In this document: positions 1 to 9,713 of the stretch, piece by piece
Position numbering within the stretch: the first letter of the stretch is position 1
How the letters are laid out: every line of letters starts with the position of its first letter
From: Diploptera punctata
Lineage: Eukaryota > Arthropoda > Insecta > Blattodea > Blaberidae
Length of the DNA stretch: 64,000 nucleotides
Reading direction: 5' to 3'
NCBI GenBank assembly: GCA_030220185.1
Contig: JASPKZ010007287.1
Coordinates: forward strand, 318,501-382,500
Program-made: the position numbers and the translations under genes
Notes under the pieces: generated by a model
What the model was told of the DNA's origin: nothing
The model's input: only the letters and a program-made list of their open reading frames with translations
The model's database searches: none

Positions 1-115
1 TTTAGATTAATTTGCACTTGATTTTCCATATTACATTCTTGTAAATCTGCTGCTGTACATACTTTTTCTGTATTTACTAAAATTTTGGGATGTGGTCGGT
101 TTTATGTCTCTCACA

Positions 116-1267
116 TTTCTACACTTACATTCTTATGCCACTGATGCACTAAACACTTGTAAACACGTTTTGTACTGTTTTAAACATTTTGCAATGATCT
201 TCAAGCTTTCTTCACAATATTTTATATTTATATATTTACGTAAAACATGATCGTGGATACATCACTTCCTTGCTACTTTCCCATGTTGTTCCAACGTTGC
301 CACCATTTGAAAATAATTTAAAACTATATTTAGTGTTAGTGTACGTAAAATTAGTTTATAGTTCATTAAATAGTACACATGTAAATTGCTTTATTACGTT
401 AGGAAATGGGAAGTTGGTTTACGTCCATTTTTAAGCATTTGGGAAGAAATAATATGCATGTAAATTGTTTTGTTTAGTAAGAAAATGGCAAGTTAGTTAA
501 CGTCCATTTTTCTTTTTTGCATCTGGAAATTTATTCCCAAAGTTGGTGACGCTGACTACCGGAGTCTATATTAACCATTACAGCAACTCGCGCATGCGCG
601 CTGCGATTCTGTGGAACTTAGAAGAATTCCTGAGAGACATAAAACCGACTTTTTCCAAATTTTGTGCTGAGGTCTAATATTTCCTGGTCACAATTTTCCA
701 TGCAACATTCGGAAAAAGTCGGGTATATGCCGGACACGAATTCTAAGTTCCACAGAATCGCAGTGCGCATGCGCGAGTTGCAGGAGTTGCTGTCATGGTT
801 AATATAGCCTCTCGTAGATGGCTCTGCAGTCGGCATTACCAACTTTGGGAATAGATTCCCAAATGCAAAAAAAAATGGATGTAAACTAATTTACCATTTC
901 CTAACTAAACAAAACAATTTACATGCATATTATTTATTCCCAAATGCTTAAAAAATGGACATAAACCAACTTGCCATTTCCTAACCTAACAAAACAATTT
1001 ACTTGTGTACTATTTAATAAACTATAAACTAATTTTACGTGCACTAACACTAAATATGATTTGAAATTATTTTCAAATGGTGGCAACGTTGGAACAACAT
1101 GGGAAAGTAGCAAGTAAGTAATGTATCCACGATCATGTTTTACGTAAATATATAAATATAAAATATTGTAAAGAAAGCTTGAAGATCGTTGCAAAATGTT
1201 TAAAACAGTACAAAACGTGTTTACAAGTGTTTAGTGCATCAGTGGCATAAGAGTGTAAGTGTAGAAT
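116..1267. repeat. 1.15-kb palindromic (foldback) repeat FB1
   Basis: The left arm (about 116-655) is repeated in inverted orientation at about 710-1267. For example, the stretch at 116-150 reads back from 1267-1232, and the ATGTTTTACG / CGTAAAACAT blocks mirror each other. The loop is about 656-709. Each arm carries GCGCATGCGC (590-599 and 765-774) beside a TTCTAAGTTCCACAGAAT-like block. A terminus-like block at 95-114 (GTCGGTTTTATGTCTCTCA) recurs inverted near 633-651, so the element may be two inverted units joined head to head. No coding sequence is seen; the ORFs inside are mirror artefacts. Family unknown. Related arms occur at 3.4, 6.6, 43.7, 55, 59.5 and 63.9 kb. Confidence 0.8.
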
Positions 1268-1410
1268 TGAGACTGGCATATAACCTACCTCACCCCAACA
1301 TTCTTATACTAGTGTTGCACTACACACTTTTACCATGTTTCATACTATTTCAAACATTTTGCAACAATTCTTGGCTCAACTGCACTTCTACTAGTGCTTG
1401 ATTTTTCAGT
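1268..1410. repeat. Partial arm of the FB1-type family
   Basis: This short stretch contains the family blocks TTTCATACTATTTCAAACAT and TTTTGCAAC, also seen at about 165-195 and in the elements near 43.5 and 55.1 kb. It separates FB1 from the mariner element. Confidence 0.4.
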
Positions 1411-2308
1411 TACGAGGGTGGATCAAATATAAACTGGAATTTGTATCTGGAGCCTCTGGTAGCAAACTGTAAAGGTTGCAGTTTGGAGGGGAAGTTGGTG
1501 TGGGTGTCTGGAGTAGGGATCTTGATGTGTCGCACTCCGAAGAGCGGCCGCTTGCTTCAGTATGCCATGAGTGAGCAAGAGGTACACATGTCTGTTGTGC
1601 AATGCATTATTATTAAATTTTTGACGAAAGAAGGCACTAAACCTTCTGAAATTTTGAGAAGGCTCCATGCGCAGTTCAGGGAAGCAACCCTTTTGAAAAT
1701 GCAGGTGTATGATTGGCGGAAAAAAAATGTTAGGCCGGAATTCAGTGGAAAATGAGCCCCACCAAAGACGCAACAACAAACAAGCATCACTGCAGACAAC
1801 ATTCATGCTGTACAGCACTTTATTGAGGAGGATCGGTGCGTAACAATTTCTGAAATTGCTTCACACGTTGGAATAAGCTTCGGAAGTGTTCAAGCCATCA
1901 TCAGTAATGAACTCAAATTCTGAAAATTGTCTGCCAGGTGGGTCCTTCGGCTCCTCAGCCAGGAACAAGAAAATTTGACGAAAATGCATTGGACACCTCT
2001 GGAACATCCTCCTTACAGTCCAGATTTGTCACCCTGTGACTACTATTTGTTTGAGCCACTGAAAGAAGACCTGGGAGGAAGGCAGTTTGGTGACAATGCA
2101 GTGGTAGAGGAGTTCGTGCGCAACTGGCTGACTACACGTCATCCCTCATTCTTCAAGGACGGCATCAAAAATTTGCCAACTCGATGGCAAAAGTGTGTTG
2201 GAAATGCAGGAGACTATGTAGAAAAATAAGGTGGTGGTTTTGTATTTTTTTGTTAATTCAATAAAATTGTAAACAATAATACCGGTTTATATTTGATTCA
2301 CACTCATA
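1411..2308 (+). mobile_element. Internally deleted mariner-like element with TIRs and TA sites
   Basis: The element is bounded by TA at 1411-1412 and 2307-2308. The left TIR (CGAGGGTGGATCAAATATAA) and the right TIR (ending TTTGATTCACACTCA) match as imperfect inverted repeats. It is about 0.9 kb, against about 1.3 kb for a full mariner, because the central catalytic part of the transposase is missing. It must have depended on transposase from elsewhere to move in this form. Confidence 0.85.
1567..2229 (+). pseudogene. Mariner transposase, deleted and nonsense-mutated
   Basis: One reading frame runs from MSEQEVHMS to the stop at 2229 and is broken by TGA at 1753-1755 and a second TGA near 1922. 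The N-terminal helix-turn-helix region (EGTKPSEILRRL, then a second HTH around ISEIASHVGISFGSV) and the C-terminus (HPPYSPDLSPCDYYLF, then LPTRWQKCVGNAGDYVEK) are typical of mariner transposases. A deletion joins the region after ARWVLRLLSQEQ directly to the third catalytic segment. The first two aspartates of the DD34D triad are therefore lost and only the D in SPCDYYLF remains. Non-functional. Confidence 0.85.
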
Positions 2309-2313
2309 TATTG

Positions 2314-2876
2314 TTGTAAACAATAGCTCTTCTTCTGCATTTAATAACATTATTTAATATTTTAAACTTGTTCAAACAATTTTTATAACATTATTTGATA
2401 ATTTTTAAGTATTTATTTAAATATGCAAATCACAACATTATGACACTGTTAGACAGTATTGTGATGCTGACTGCTATTTTCCTCATAGAGTATATTACGT
2501 GGTCTATGATTTTTCGATCACTGGTTGGATCGGAGTAAGAGAGTGATAAGTAAGTGTACACCCATTTGGTCATTTAAATTTCAGAGCGATAATCGATATG
2601 TGGCTCGATGGTAGGTTATTGCAGGTTCTATAAACTCTGGTGCATGCACACTGTTGTTTTATAGGACTCTGAAAATATACCAGATAACCTAAAGTGCTGT
2701 TTTTCCAAAAAAAAGCTTTTAAAAACTTATAAAATACGAAACTACATATATACTTGCATATTATATTTTAAAAAACTTAAAAAATACGAAACTATATGCA
2801 GACTTGCTACTTATATTTTTGGTGATTCATCACTTTAACTTACCTGATATATTTTCCAAGTCCTATAGGACAACAG
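2314..2876. repeat. 563-bp direct repeat, copy 1 (palindrome arm and loop)
   Basis: This copy is about 99% identical to the adjacent copy at 2877-3440, with only about five differences seen by eye, including one A in an A-run. The unit carries one arm and the loop of a palindromic repeat whose opposite arm is at 3441-3950. Confidence 0.85.
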
Positions 2877-3440
2877 TTGTAAAAAATAGCTCTTCTTCTG
2901 CATTTACTAACATTATTTAATATTTTAAACTTGTTCAAACAATTTTTATAACATTATTTGATAATTTTTAAGTATTTATTTAAATATGCAAATCACAACA
3001 TTATGACACTGTTAGACAGTATTGTGATGCTGACTGCTATTTTCCTCATAGAGTATATTACGTGGTCTATGATTTTTCGATCACTGATTGGATCGGAGTA
3101 AGAGAGTGATAAGTAAGTGTACACCCATTTGGTCATTTAAATTTCAGAGTGATAATCGATATGTGGCTCGATGGTAGGTTATTGCAGGTTCTATAAACTC
3201 TGGTGCATGCACACTGTTGTTTTATAGGACTCTGAAAATATACCAGATAACCTAAAGTGCTGTTTTTCCAAAAAAAAAGCTTTTAAAAACTTATAAAATA
3301 CGAAACTACATATATACTTGCATATTATATTTTAAAAAACTTAAAAAATACGAAACTATATGCAGACTTGCTACTTATATTTTTGGTGATTCATCACTTT
3401 AACTTACCTGATATATTTTCCAAGTCCTATAGGACAACAG
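2877..3440. repeat. 563-bp direct repeat, copy 2
   Basis: This is the tandem partner of 2314-2876, at a constant offset of 563 bases. Its 3' side pairs in inverted orientation with 3441-3950, forming a hairpin with its loop near 3.3 kb. The near identity implies a recent duplication or an assembly duplication. Confidence 0.85.
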
Positions 3441-3950
3441 TGCGCATGCGCCAGAGTTTTTAGAGCCAGCAATAACCCACCATCGAACCACATATCAATT
3501 ATCATCCTTGCCACATATAGATTATTATTGATATTGTACTAAAATTTATACAGCTGATGCTAGATGGCAACATGTCGCTTTGAAATTTAAATGTCCAATC
3601 TTTGCAATAAATCCCTAAATCTATGTTAAAGAAATATATTAATAATATTAAAATTACCAAACATTTATTAAAAATAGGTGTACACTTACTTGTCACTTCC
3701 TAATGCTGTTCTAATCAGTGATAACCCAAAACAGCAATAGAAATATCATAGACTAAGTAATATTCTCTGTGGAGAAAATAGCAGTCAACATCACAATATT
3801 GTCTAACAGTGTCATAATGTTGTGATTTGCATAATTAAATAAATACTTAAAAATTGTCAAATAATGTTATAAAAATTGTTTGAAAAGTTTAAAATATTTT
3901 TAAAAATTAGTAAATACAGAAGTAAAGCTATAATTCACAACAATAAACTG
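3441..3950. repeat. Inverted arm of the 2.3-3.4 kb palindrome
   Basis: The sequence is the diverged reverse complement of the arms in 2314-2876 and 2877-3440; for example CATAATGTTGTGATTTGCAT here pairs with ATGCAAATCACAACATTATG there. It begins with GCGCATGCGC (3442-3451), which in the direct copies has decayed to GTGCATGCACAC. Confidence 0.75.
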
Positions 3951-4810
3951 AGAAATCAAGGGTAAGTCTTTCTCGTGAATAAAATATTAAAAAGCTGAAA
4001 AAATATGAAACTGTATACATGTCTGCGAATTAAATTTATTCACCTGGTTATTAAGTCTAAAGAGTCAATGTAGAGTCCAAAACCGTTCAGCGATATTCTA
4101 TGTAGGTAAAACCGCATGACCTGGCATAACATTTTAACTGTCCGTGCGTCCAGGCCCAGACTGATTTTGGCCAATTTGGTTGTAAATTATCAATCAGCGA
4201 ACAGAGGAAACAGAAATCAACCTACAAGATTGCCAACTGCTAATTCAGCAGTTAGGAAGCATTGAAAATGGCACAAGAGTACTGAAACTGCGGTCTGGAA
4301 GAAAATCACAATTATGAGATGTCAGAAAAAAACCTAACTCATAATAAATAATTATTAAATTCAAACCATTCTGTTAAGGTTTTGGCAATTTCGCTTAACA
4401 TTAAAACAAATGTCAAAATGGTATTTTCTTGATCTCCACCAGATAAATTAAACTGTTAATCAATTATTTAAAAAATTGTTCATTATTTAGCCGGGAGGTG
4501 GGGAGGAAAATATTTAATTTTTAATTGCATGCCGGGACGGCAGTAGCCTTCTCAATGTGATCTTCAAAGAGTCAATTAATGCAAAATTTTTAAAAAAATC
4601 TAAATCCTGTGTAGAAACAAAAAACTTTTACTAATCCAATATTTTCTAGACAGTCTGCGTATTTTATCTTAATTCTGAGGCCTTAGTAAAATTATTTTAT
4701 GCTGAAATGGCCGAAAAATTATCAGATATTAATTTAAAAATAAATCTTGATATAATATAATCATACCATCATTTTTGCAGGTCTAATTCTCCACTTTGAA
4801 TAAAAAAAAA
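3951..4810. other. Intergenic AT-rich stretch with a Penelope-like tail remnant
   Basis: At about 4255-4320 (GAAACTGCGGTCTGGAAG followed by ATTATGAGATG) the sequence resembles the 3' tail of the Penelope-like element at 28.77-28.98 kb, lacking most of its hammerhead core. Nothing else was recognised. Confidence 0.4.
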
Positions 4811-5275
4811 ATTAAAAATACAAAACTACATACATTCTTGTAAATTATATTTTAACCTTTTGTACACCCTGCCTGACATGCACCAGTGAAAGTGAGAATA
4901 CAGTGGTATGCCACATCCAGCAAGCTCCGGTTTTCATTCGTCAATGTTTTCAAAATTTTTTCCCTGAAGTTTTTACTTCTATTTACTGAAACTATTTTTC
5001 GACCTGTATTTGTACATCCCTTCTTAGCAATACTTTGCACAAATTAAAAATAGAAAACTACATACATTCTTGTAAATTATATTTTAATCTTTTATACACC
5101 CTGCCTGATGTGCTCCAGTGAAAGTGAGAATACAGCGGTATGCCACATCTGGCAAGCTCCGGTTTTCAATCGTCATATTTTCAATATTTTTTCCCTGAAG
5201 TTTTTACTTCAATTTACTGAAACTATTTTTCAATCTGTATTTGTACATGCCTTCTTAGCAATACTTTGCTGCACA
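4811..5275. repeat. Tandem duplication of a 232-bp unit
   Basis: Copy 1 (4811-5042) and copy 2 (5043-5275) share blocks at a constant offset of 232 bases, for example CATACATTCTTGTAAATTAT and the CACCCTGCCTGA block. The copies differ at scattered bases, so the duplication is older than the one at 2.3-3.4 kb. No function seen. Confidence 0.75.
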
Positions 5276-5418
5276 TCCCTTACAGAATAATGGTATAAGC
5301 TGGTGGTAAAAGAGTTTTCTAAAGGAGGGTGTACATTCATGTTTAAAGGTCTTTTTTGGCTATGGAATGTTGCAGTTTTTGGATTTTCTCTTTATTTATT
5401 TTATTTTTAGTTGAAAAC

Positions 5419-5730
5419 ATGCCTGGCCAAGGGGTAGGTCGTGTCGTGAAACGCAGTGTTTCATGTCTTGAAGATGACAAAAATACAATACACAAGTTTA
5501 TTGTGTCAGTTTTATCAGAATATGAAAGTAACAATAACAGTTCATCAAAAGTGATTATTCATTTGACGAATGTGATAGTACTCCTGTTTCTAAGAGAATA
5601 TTATTACAATCTATACCTGTAAATAGTAAAGCAAATGATGTAGACCTAAATCAACAGGATGTGAGTGACAGTGGTGAGTGTGGAGTAGGCTCAAAAAGTG
5701 GATATCCGAAATTTGAGATAATTTTGGTTT
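5419..5730 (+). pseudogene. Unrecognised degenerate coding-like segment
   Basis: An ATG at 5419 follows a splice-acceptor-like TTTTATTTTTAG. It opens a peptide beginning MPGQGVGRVVKRSV that stays open until about 5550, where a one-base shift moves the plausible reading to another frame (DYSFDECDSTPVSKRI...) ending near 5730. The polar, acidic composition looks coding-like and it may derive from a DNA transposon, but I do not recognise the family. It is not part of eIF6. Confidence 0.25.
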
Positions 5731-6590
5731 TAAAATGAAGCTTAGGAATGTCAAAGATGAGAACATGAAAAAAAATTTGCCGACCATCCAGAAACAAAGC
5801 TGTAAAATAGCAATTTATGAAGCACTATTCCTATATTACCTGAAGGAAGTGGCTGCCATTGTGGTTGTGACGTCAGATTCGATATTCAGACGTTAGTCCA
5901 GAGTGAAAACATGTTTTCTTCAATAGAGATGCGAAAATAAAATAAATATTTTATTGTAATAAAAGTGCACTGCTGTATTTCCAAATGCTATATTTCCAAA
6001 ATTACATAGCAAAGAGTTTGAAATTTAATAAAAATCCCATCCTCACATAGAGTTTCTTAAGAAAAATGGTTAACTGAATTGATAGTCAATAATAATCGAT
6101 ACGTCATCATATGTATTTCTAAAAAATTAACAACGGCAAATTACCCCTTACAAAATATTCAATAAATAGAGCCACTTATTTATAATGTAATATAATTTAT
6201 TAGAATACATGTATAAGAACGTAAAAAAATACCTAACTAATTTAAATCACTCTAACTTGTGAAAGTAATAAATATGGCATTTAGACAATATTAAATTATT
6301 GGTATGTAAATAAATTATACTATATGTGTAAAAAACTAAAAGCTAACCTAACCTAATTATGTATAAGAAACTATTACTCTAACCTAGTTTCTTTAGTGAT
6401 GGTTCACAGATTTTCTTGTGTTTTTATTTTTGGTGATCCTAAGCTTCATTTTAATACCAAATTTATATCGAAAATGGGATGTCTCATATAGTAAACTAGT
6501 GAAATGTGTATTTTGTAGTGCTTATAAAATGTTATTTTACTGCTTTGTTTCTGGATGGTCCGCAAATTAAACGTTTAAAATATTTGATAT
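5731..6590. other. Intergenic; scrambled inverted repeat blocks
   Basis: Blocks from 5695-5745 and 5765-5830 reappear reverse-complemented at about 6436-6480 and 6517-6565, but not in the mirrored order expected of a simple palindrome. The part between them is AT-rich, with nothing else recognised. Confidence 0.4.
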
Positions 6591-6960
6591 TATGTGGAAC
6601 CACATATCTGTGAAGTCCTACAAAAAGTTTATAGAGTTATCGCTAAAATAGCTGTGAAATCGATATGATCAAACCTTTGCAATAAATTTCCAAATTTTTA
6701 CTAGAAATGGATATACACTAAATTTCCTCTTCCTAACTTAACAAAACAAATTACATGTGCATTATTTAATAAACTATAAACTAATTTTGTGTACACTAAC
6801 TTGTCCCATCGGAAGCTAACAAAATGAAGTTAATTTAAAATGTTGGTAACATTGATTTCACTGACATCTCATGGAAGTTACATTAAACATTCACGCATCT
6901 CATGCATGCACACTGCAGTTTTGTAGAACTTTGAAGAAATTTTTTTTTTTAGAATTTAGC
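6591..6960. repeat. FB1-type family arm
   Basis: It shares the family blocks AAACTATAAACTAATTTTG, GTGTACACTAAC, TCGGAAGCTAACAAAATGAA and a decayed CATGCATGCACAC next to TTTTGTAGAACTTTGAAGAA. Single arm, orientation opposite to 1-650. Confidence 0.5.
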
Positions 6961-7127
6961 AGATATCTGCTTTACTCTTCCATCTAAGAATTAAATCTGC
7001 TTAAGGGCAAAATCATTAAAATTAATTCATAGAAGTAACGTCTAAAACATTTTGGGAATTACTGTAATTTAAAAAAATATATGATTGTTTGAAATATGAT
7101 TAGTGACCTGAGTAATACATATATGTA

Positions 7128-7699
7128 CAGGGTGAATCATAAATATGGCTATGCATTTGATTGCGTTGTATGATGAAAATATTACCATTACAGGAAATAT
7201 GAAATTACCATTTGAAAGGCAATTATTCAAATTACAACAATGGAATAAAACAAAACTGTGTAGAACTTACGTCATTAGTCAAAATGGCGTTGAATATGCA
7301 ACAGCAAATTATAATTGCTACATGATAAATAACGTATGCTAATGATTGTAAGGCCACAAGATGGGCAAGACGTGAGTTTAACTTAGCATTGCAGCCGTCG
7401 ACTGTGGAGAAGTGGAGAAAACGACTGCTGTAAACGGGAAGGATGCAGAAAATCAAACCTCCTGGAAGGCCTCGCATTAGCCGGATGCAGAAACAACGAA
7501 GAGAATTGTGGAGGCGTTTGATGCTAGCCCACAAAAATCAACCTGCCAGGCTGCACTTGAGCAGTGATTTGTTTTGTTTTGTTCTATTGTTGTAATCTGA
7601 AGGATTCCCTTTCCAATGATAACATCATATTTCCTTTAATAATAATATTTTCGTCACAAAATGTGATCAAAGGTATAGCCATATTTTTTATTCACTCTG
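7128..7699. mobile_element. Short DNA transposon with 25-bp TIRs
   Basis: The left end begins CAGGGTGAATCATAAATATG and the right end is its inverted counterpart (TTTTTTATTCACTCTG), with three mismatches over 25 bp. TA at 7126-7127 precedes the left end; the right end runs into a GT microsatellite. The interior (about 7368-7490) encodes a fragment reading STVEKWRKRLL then KPPGRPRISRMQ. This resembles the N-terminal helix-turn-helix segment (DUF4817-like) of mariner-related insect transposases, with stops. Non-autonomous. Confidence 0.7.
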
Positions 7700-7757
7700 T
7701 GTGTGTGTGTGTGTGTGTGTGTGCATGCATGCATGTGTGTGTGCATGTGCGTGTGTG
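7698..7757. repeat. (GT)n microsatellite
   Basis: A long GT run interrupted by GCATGCATGC immediately follows the right TIR of the 7.1-7.7 kb element. Confidence 0.95.
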
Positions 7758-8057
7758 GTGATAAAATAACTTAAAAGACATATATTAACAGTACACAACA
7801 TGAAAAGGTAATTATGAATAGATAGAGCAAGATTGCAAACTTTTAAGATAAAAGTATGTAACTAATCTACTGTAATTGTAGTTGATAAATCCATACACTT
7901 GAATTGAGGGTCTATGTACATGAGATTTTACCAGCTTACTGTCATCACTGTATTCTTGACACTTAAAAAAGTAATAGTACTGTAGAATATTTCCACTGTT
8001 TTATGTTTAATAAACTTTTTAATTTTTCTTCATAATATTGCAATTTTCCTTTTGTAG
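7758..8057 (+). other. eIF6 intron sequence
   Basis: No repeat was recognised. It ends in a pyrimidine-rich tract and TTTTGTAG acceptor directly before the eIF6 exon. Confidence 0.5.
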
Positions 8058-8410
8058 GAAACAAGAATGGACTATTAGTTCCCAATTCCACAACTGACAC
8101 AGAACTGCAACATTTGCGTAACTCATTGCCAGATTCTGTTAGAGTGCAGCGTGTAGAAGAAAGATTGTCAGCATTGGGGAATGTAGTAGCTTGCAATGAC
8201 TATGTTGCTTTGGTGCATCCTGATCTCGATAAAGAGACAGAAGAAATATTGGCAGATGTTCTTAAAGTAGAAGTATTCCGACAAACAGTTGCTTCCAATG
8301 TTCTAGTTGGATCATATTGTGTTCTTTCAAATCAAGGAGGCCTTGTTCATCCTCACACATCTATACAACACCAAGATGAGCTCAGTTCTCTCCTGCAAGT
8401 ACCTCTAGTG
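8058..8410 (+). CDS. eIF6: Eukaryotic translation initiation factor 6, internal exon
   Basis: eIF6 binds the 60S ribosomal subunit and keeps it from joining 40S; it also acts in 60S biogenesis. The exon starts after the acceptor TTTTGTAG with two bases completing a glycine codon, then reads [20 protein letters not shown]. It includes [22 protein letters not shown] and [14 protein letters not shown] (here [10 protein letters not shown]) segments, and ends ...SSLLQVPLV before the donor GTGAGT at 8411. The match to animal eIF6 is nearly continuous over 118 codons, covering about residues 65-182 of the ~245-residue protein. There are no stops and phase is 0 at the 3' side. The preceding exon(s), about 64 residues, were not found in 1-8057. 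Confidence 0.97.
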
Positions 8411-8839
8411 GTGAGTTAATATTATTACTACACTATTAATAGTTATGTACACAACAAGAGAAGTATTTAGTGCATTACTAATCGAGGACGTGTTTGAGCC
8501 CTTGCTAAACTCAGGCTAGCAAATAAGTTTGAGGCTAGTAATGTACTAACTCCCGAATTGCATATATAATTTTGTTCACTCCCATAGTAATAATTATGTT
8601 TAATTTTTATATTTCGAATGAATTTATATCTTAGTTTGAAGAGTTAAATTGTTTGATAGCAAAGGAATGTTGATAAAAAAACTGCAATTGTTAATTTCTG
8701 CCTGAATTAGTGGCAGACATTTTAAATAACAGTTTCAGACTGCATATTAATTACAGATATGATTAATTGTGATGTAGAGGAAGTGGCGAATGCTGCAGTT
8801 TATTTTCTATACCAGCAAAGTCAAAAAATATATATTAAA

Positions 8840-9400
8840 AAAAATTTTTTATTATAATAAATTTGGGAATTTTTAACATATGAGGTTTTATTGATAAGAA
8901 CCAAATGAATCGTGAATTCTTCTTACCTCATACTTCTATGTTTTTTTAAACACAGCAGCGCAGTATCGGCGACCATTGTCACCATCATCAGCTGTTTTCA
9001 TGATTGTCAATTTTTTCTTTTGCTGGTAATTATCCAAACTGCCATCTGGTGTTCTTTTGAAGGAGCCATTTTCTAAACTGCCATCTGTTGTATTTTTTAA
9101 GAACTTTGTAATCAAGCTTGGTTCGCCCGGAATCTCGAAGTTCATGGTTCTAGTATGGTTTTTTTAATATATATCTTTTCCCAAACTGTTAAATTCAAAG
9201 GTTTGGATAGATGTTTCAAAAGTTTTGCTTCTTTTTCAGTTCTGTGATTTTTCAATTTCTCCATTCTTTATGTTTCTAAACTGTTCTTTTTTACGAGTTT
9301 CCAAGTTCCTTTTTGTTGTTCCTATAAATATATATATATATATATATCCTATTACAATCAATTTGATAAATTCCAGATTTTTTGTTGTCTGGGGTGTTAA
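8840..9400 (-). mobile_element. Penelope-like retroelement, 3' fragment with GIY-YIG remnant
   Basis: Reading leftward, the sequence encodes a broken GIY-YIG endonuclease segment (SGIYQIDC, then YIGTTKRNLETRK, FRNIKNGEIEKS). It continues to the linker WEKI and the C-terminal peptide MNFEIPGEPSLITKFLKNTTD, then the tail TATGAGGTAAGAAGAATTC. A TA microsatellite (about 9323-9348) lies inside the GIY-YIG part. The tail carries a degenerate hammerhead: CTGATGA complement at 8986-8992, a 6-bp stem II (8968-8973 with 8978-8983) and GATAC instead of GAAAC. 5'-truncated; in an eIF6 intron, antisense to the gene. Confidence 0.8.
9323..9348. repeat. (TA)n microsatellite
   Basis: An alternating TA run has expanded within the GIY-YIG remnant of the Penelope-like fragment, disrupting its frame. 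Confidence 0.9.
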
Positions 9401-9713
9401 CATTAGTTAACAGAAGATTACCCAGGCTGAATTTGTCATTGGAGCCAATGTTATATTAAATTCATTTGATCCTTATTTAAAAATGTACAGAATATTTAAG
9501 AACTGGTGAGTTACATAAAGTAGAGAACATATTGAAATAAATAAGGAAATACTAATGAAAATCAACCAAATTTTGTGGCTAATGTTAATAATTGTATCAA
9601 CTGTTCAATCACTATAAATTTGAATTATCAAAGTGAGAAATAAGTGTGATACAATAAAATTGTATTGTATTACTCAATAAAATTTTAAGTAGGTAACATT
9701 TTTACATTATTAA
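9401..9713. other. eIF6 intron, no feature seen
   Basis: AT-rich sequence with no recognisable coding sequence or repeat boundary, ending at the TTAA target of the piggyBac element. Confidence 0.5.

Noticed and set aside
618..1194. ORFs inside FB1
   Set aside because: Mirror-image open frames in palindrome arms with no protein family signature.
7564..7761. ORF ending in a VCVCVC-type stretch
   Set aside because: A translation of the GT microsatellite and the transposon end; no coding signal.
1..8057. 5' exons of eIF6
   Set aside because: Looked for segments resembling the N-terminal eIF6 region (for example a FENNNEIG- or CRIIGR-like stretch) before the exon at 8058; none found, so they are presumed outside the window or unrecognised.
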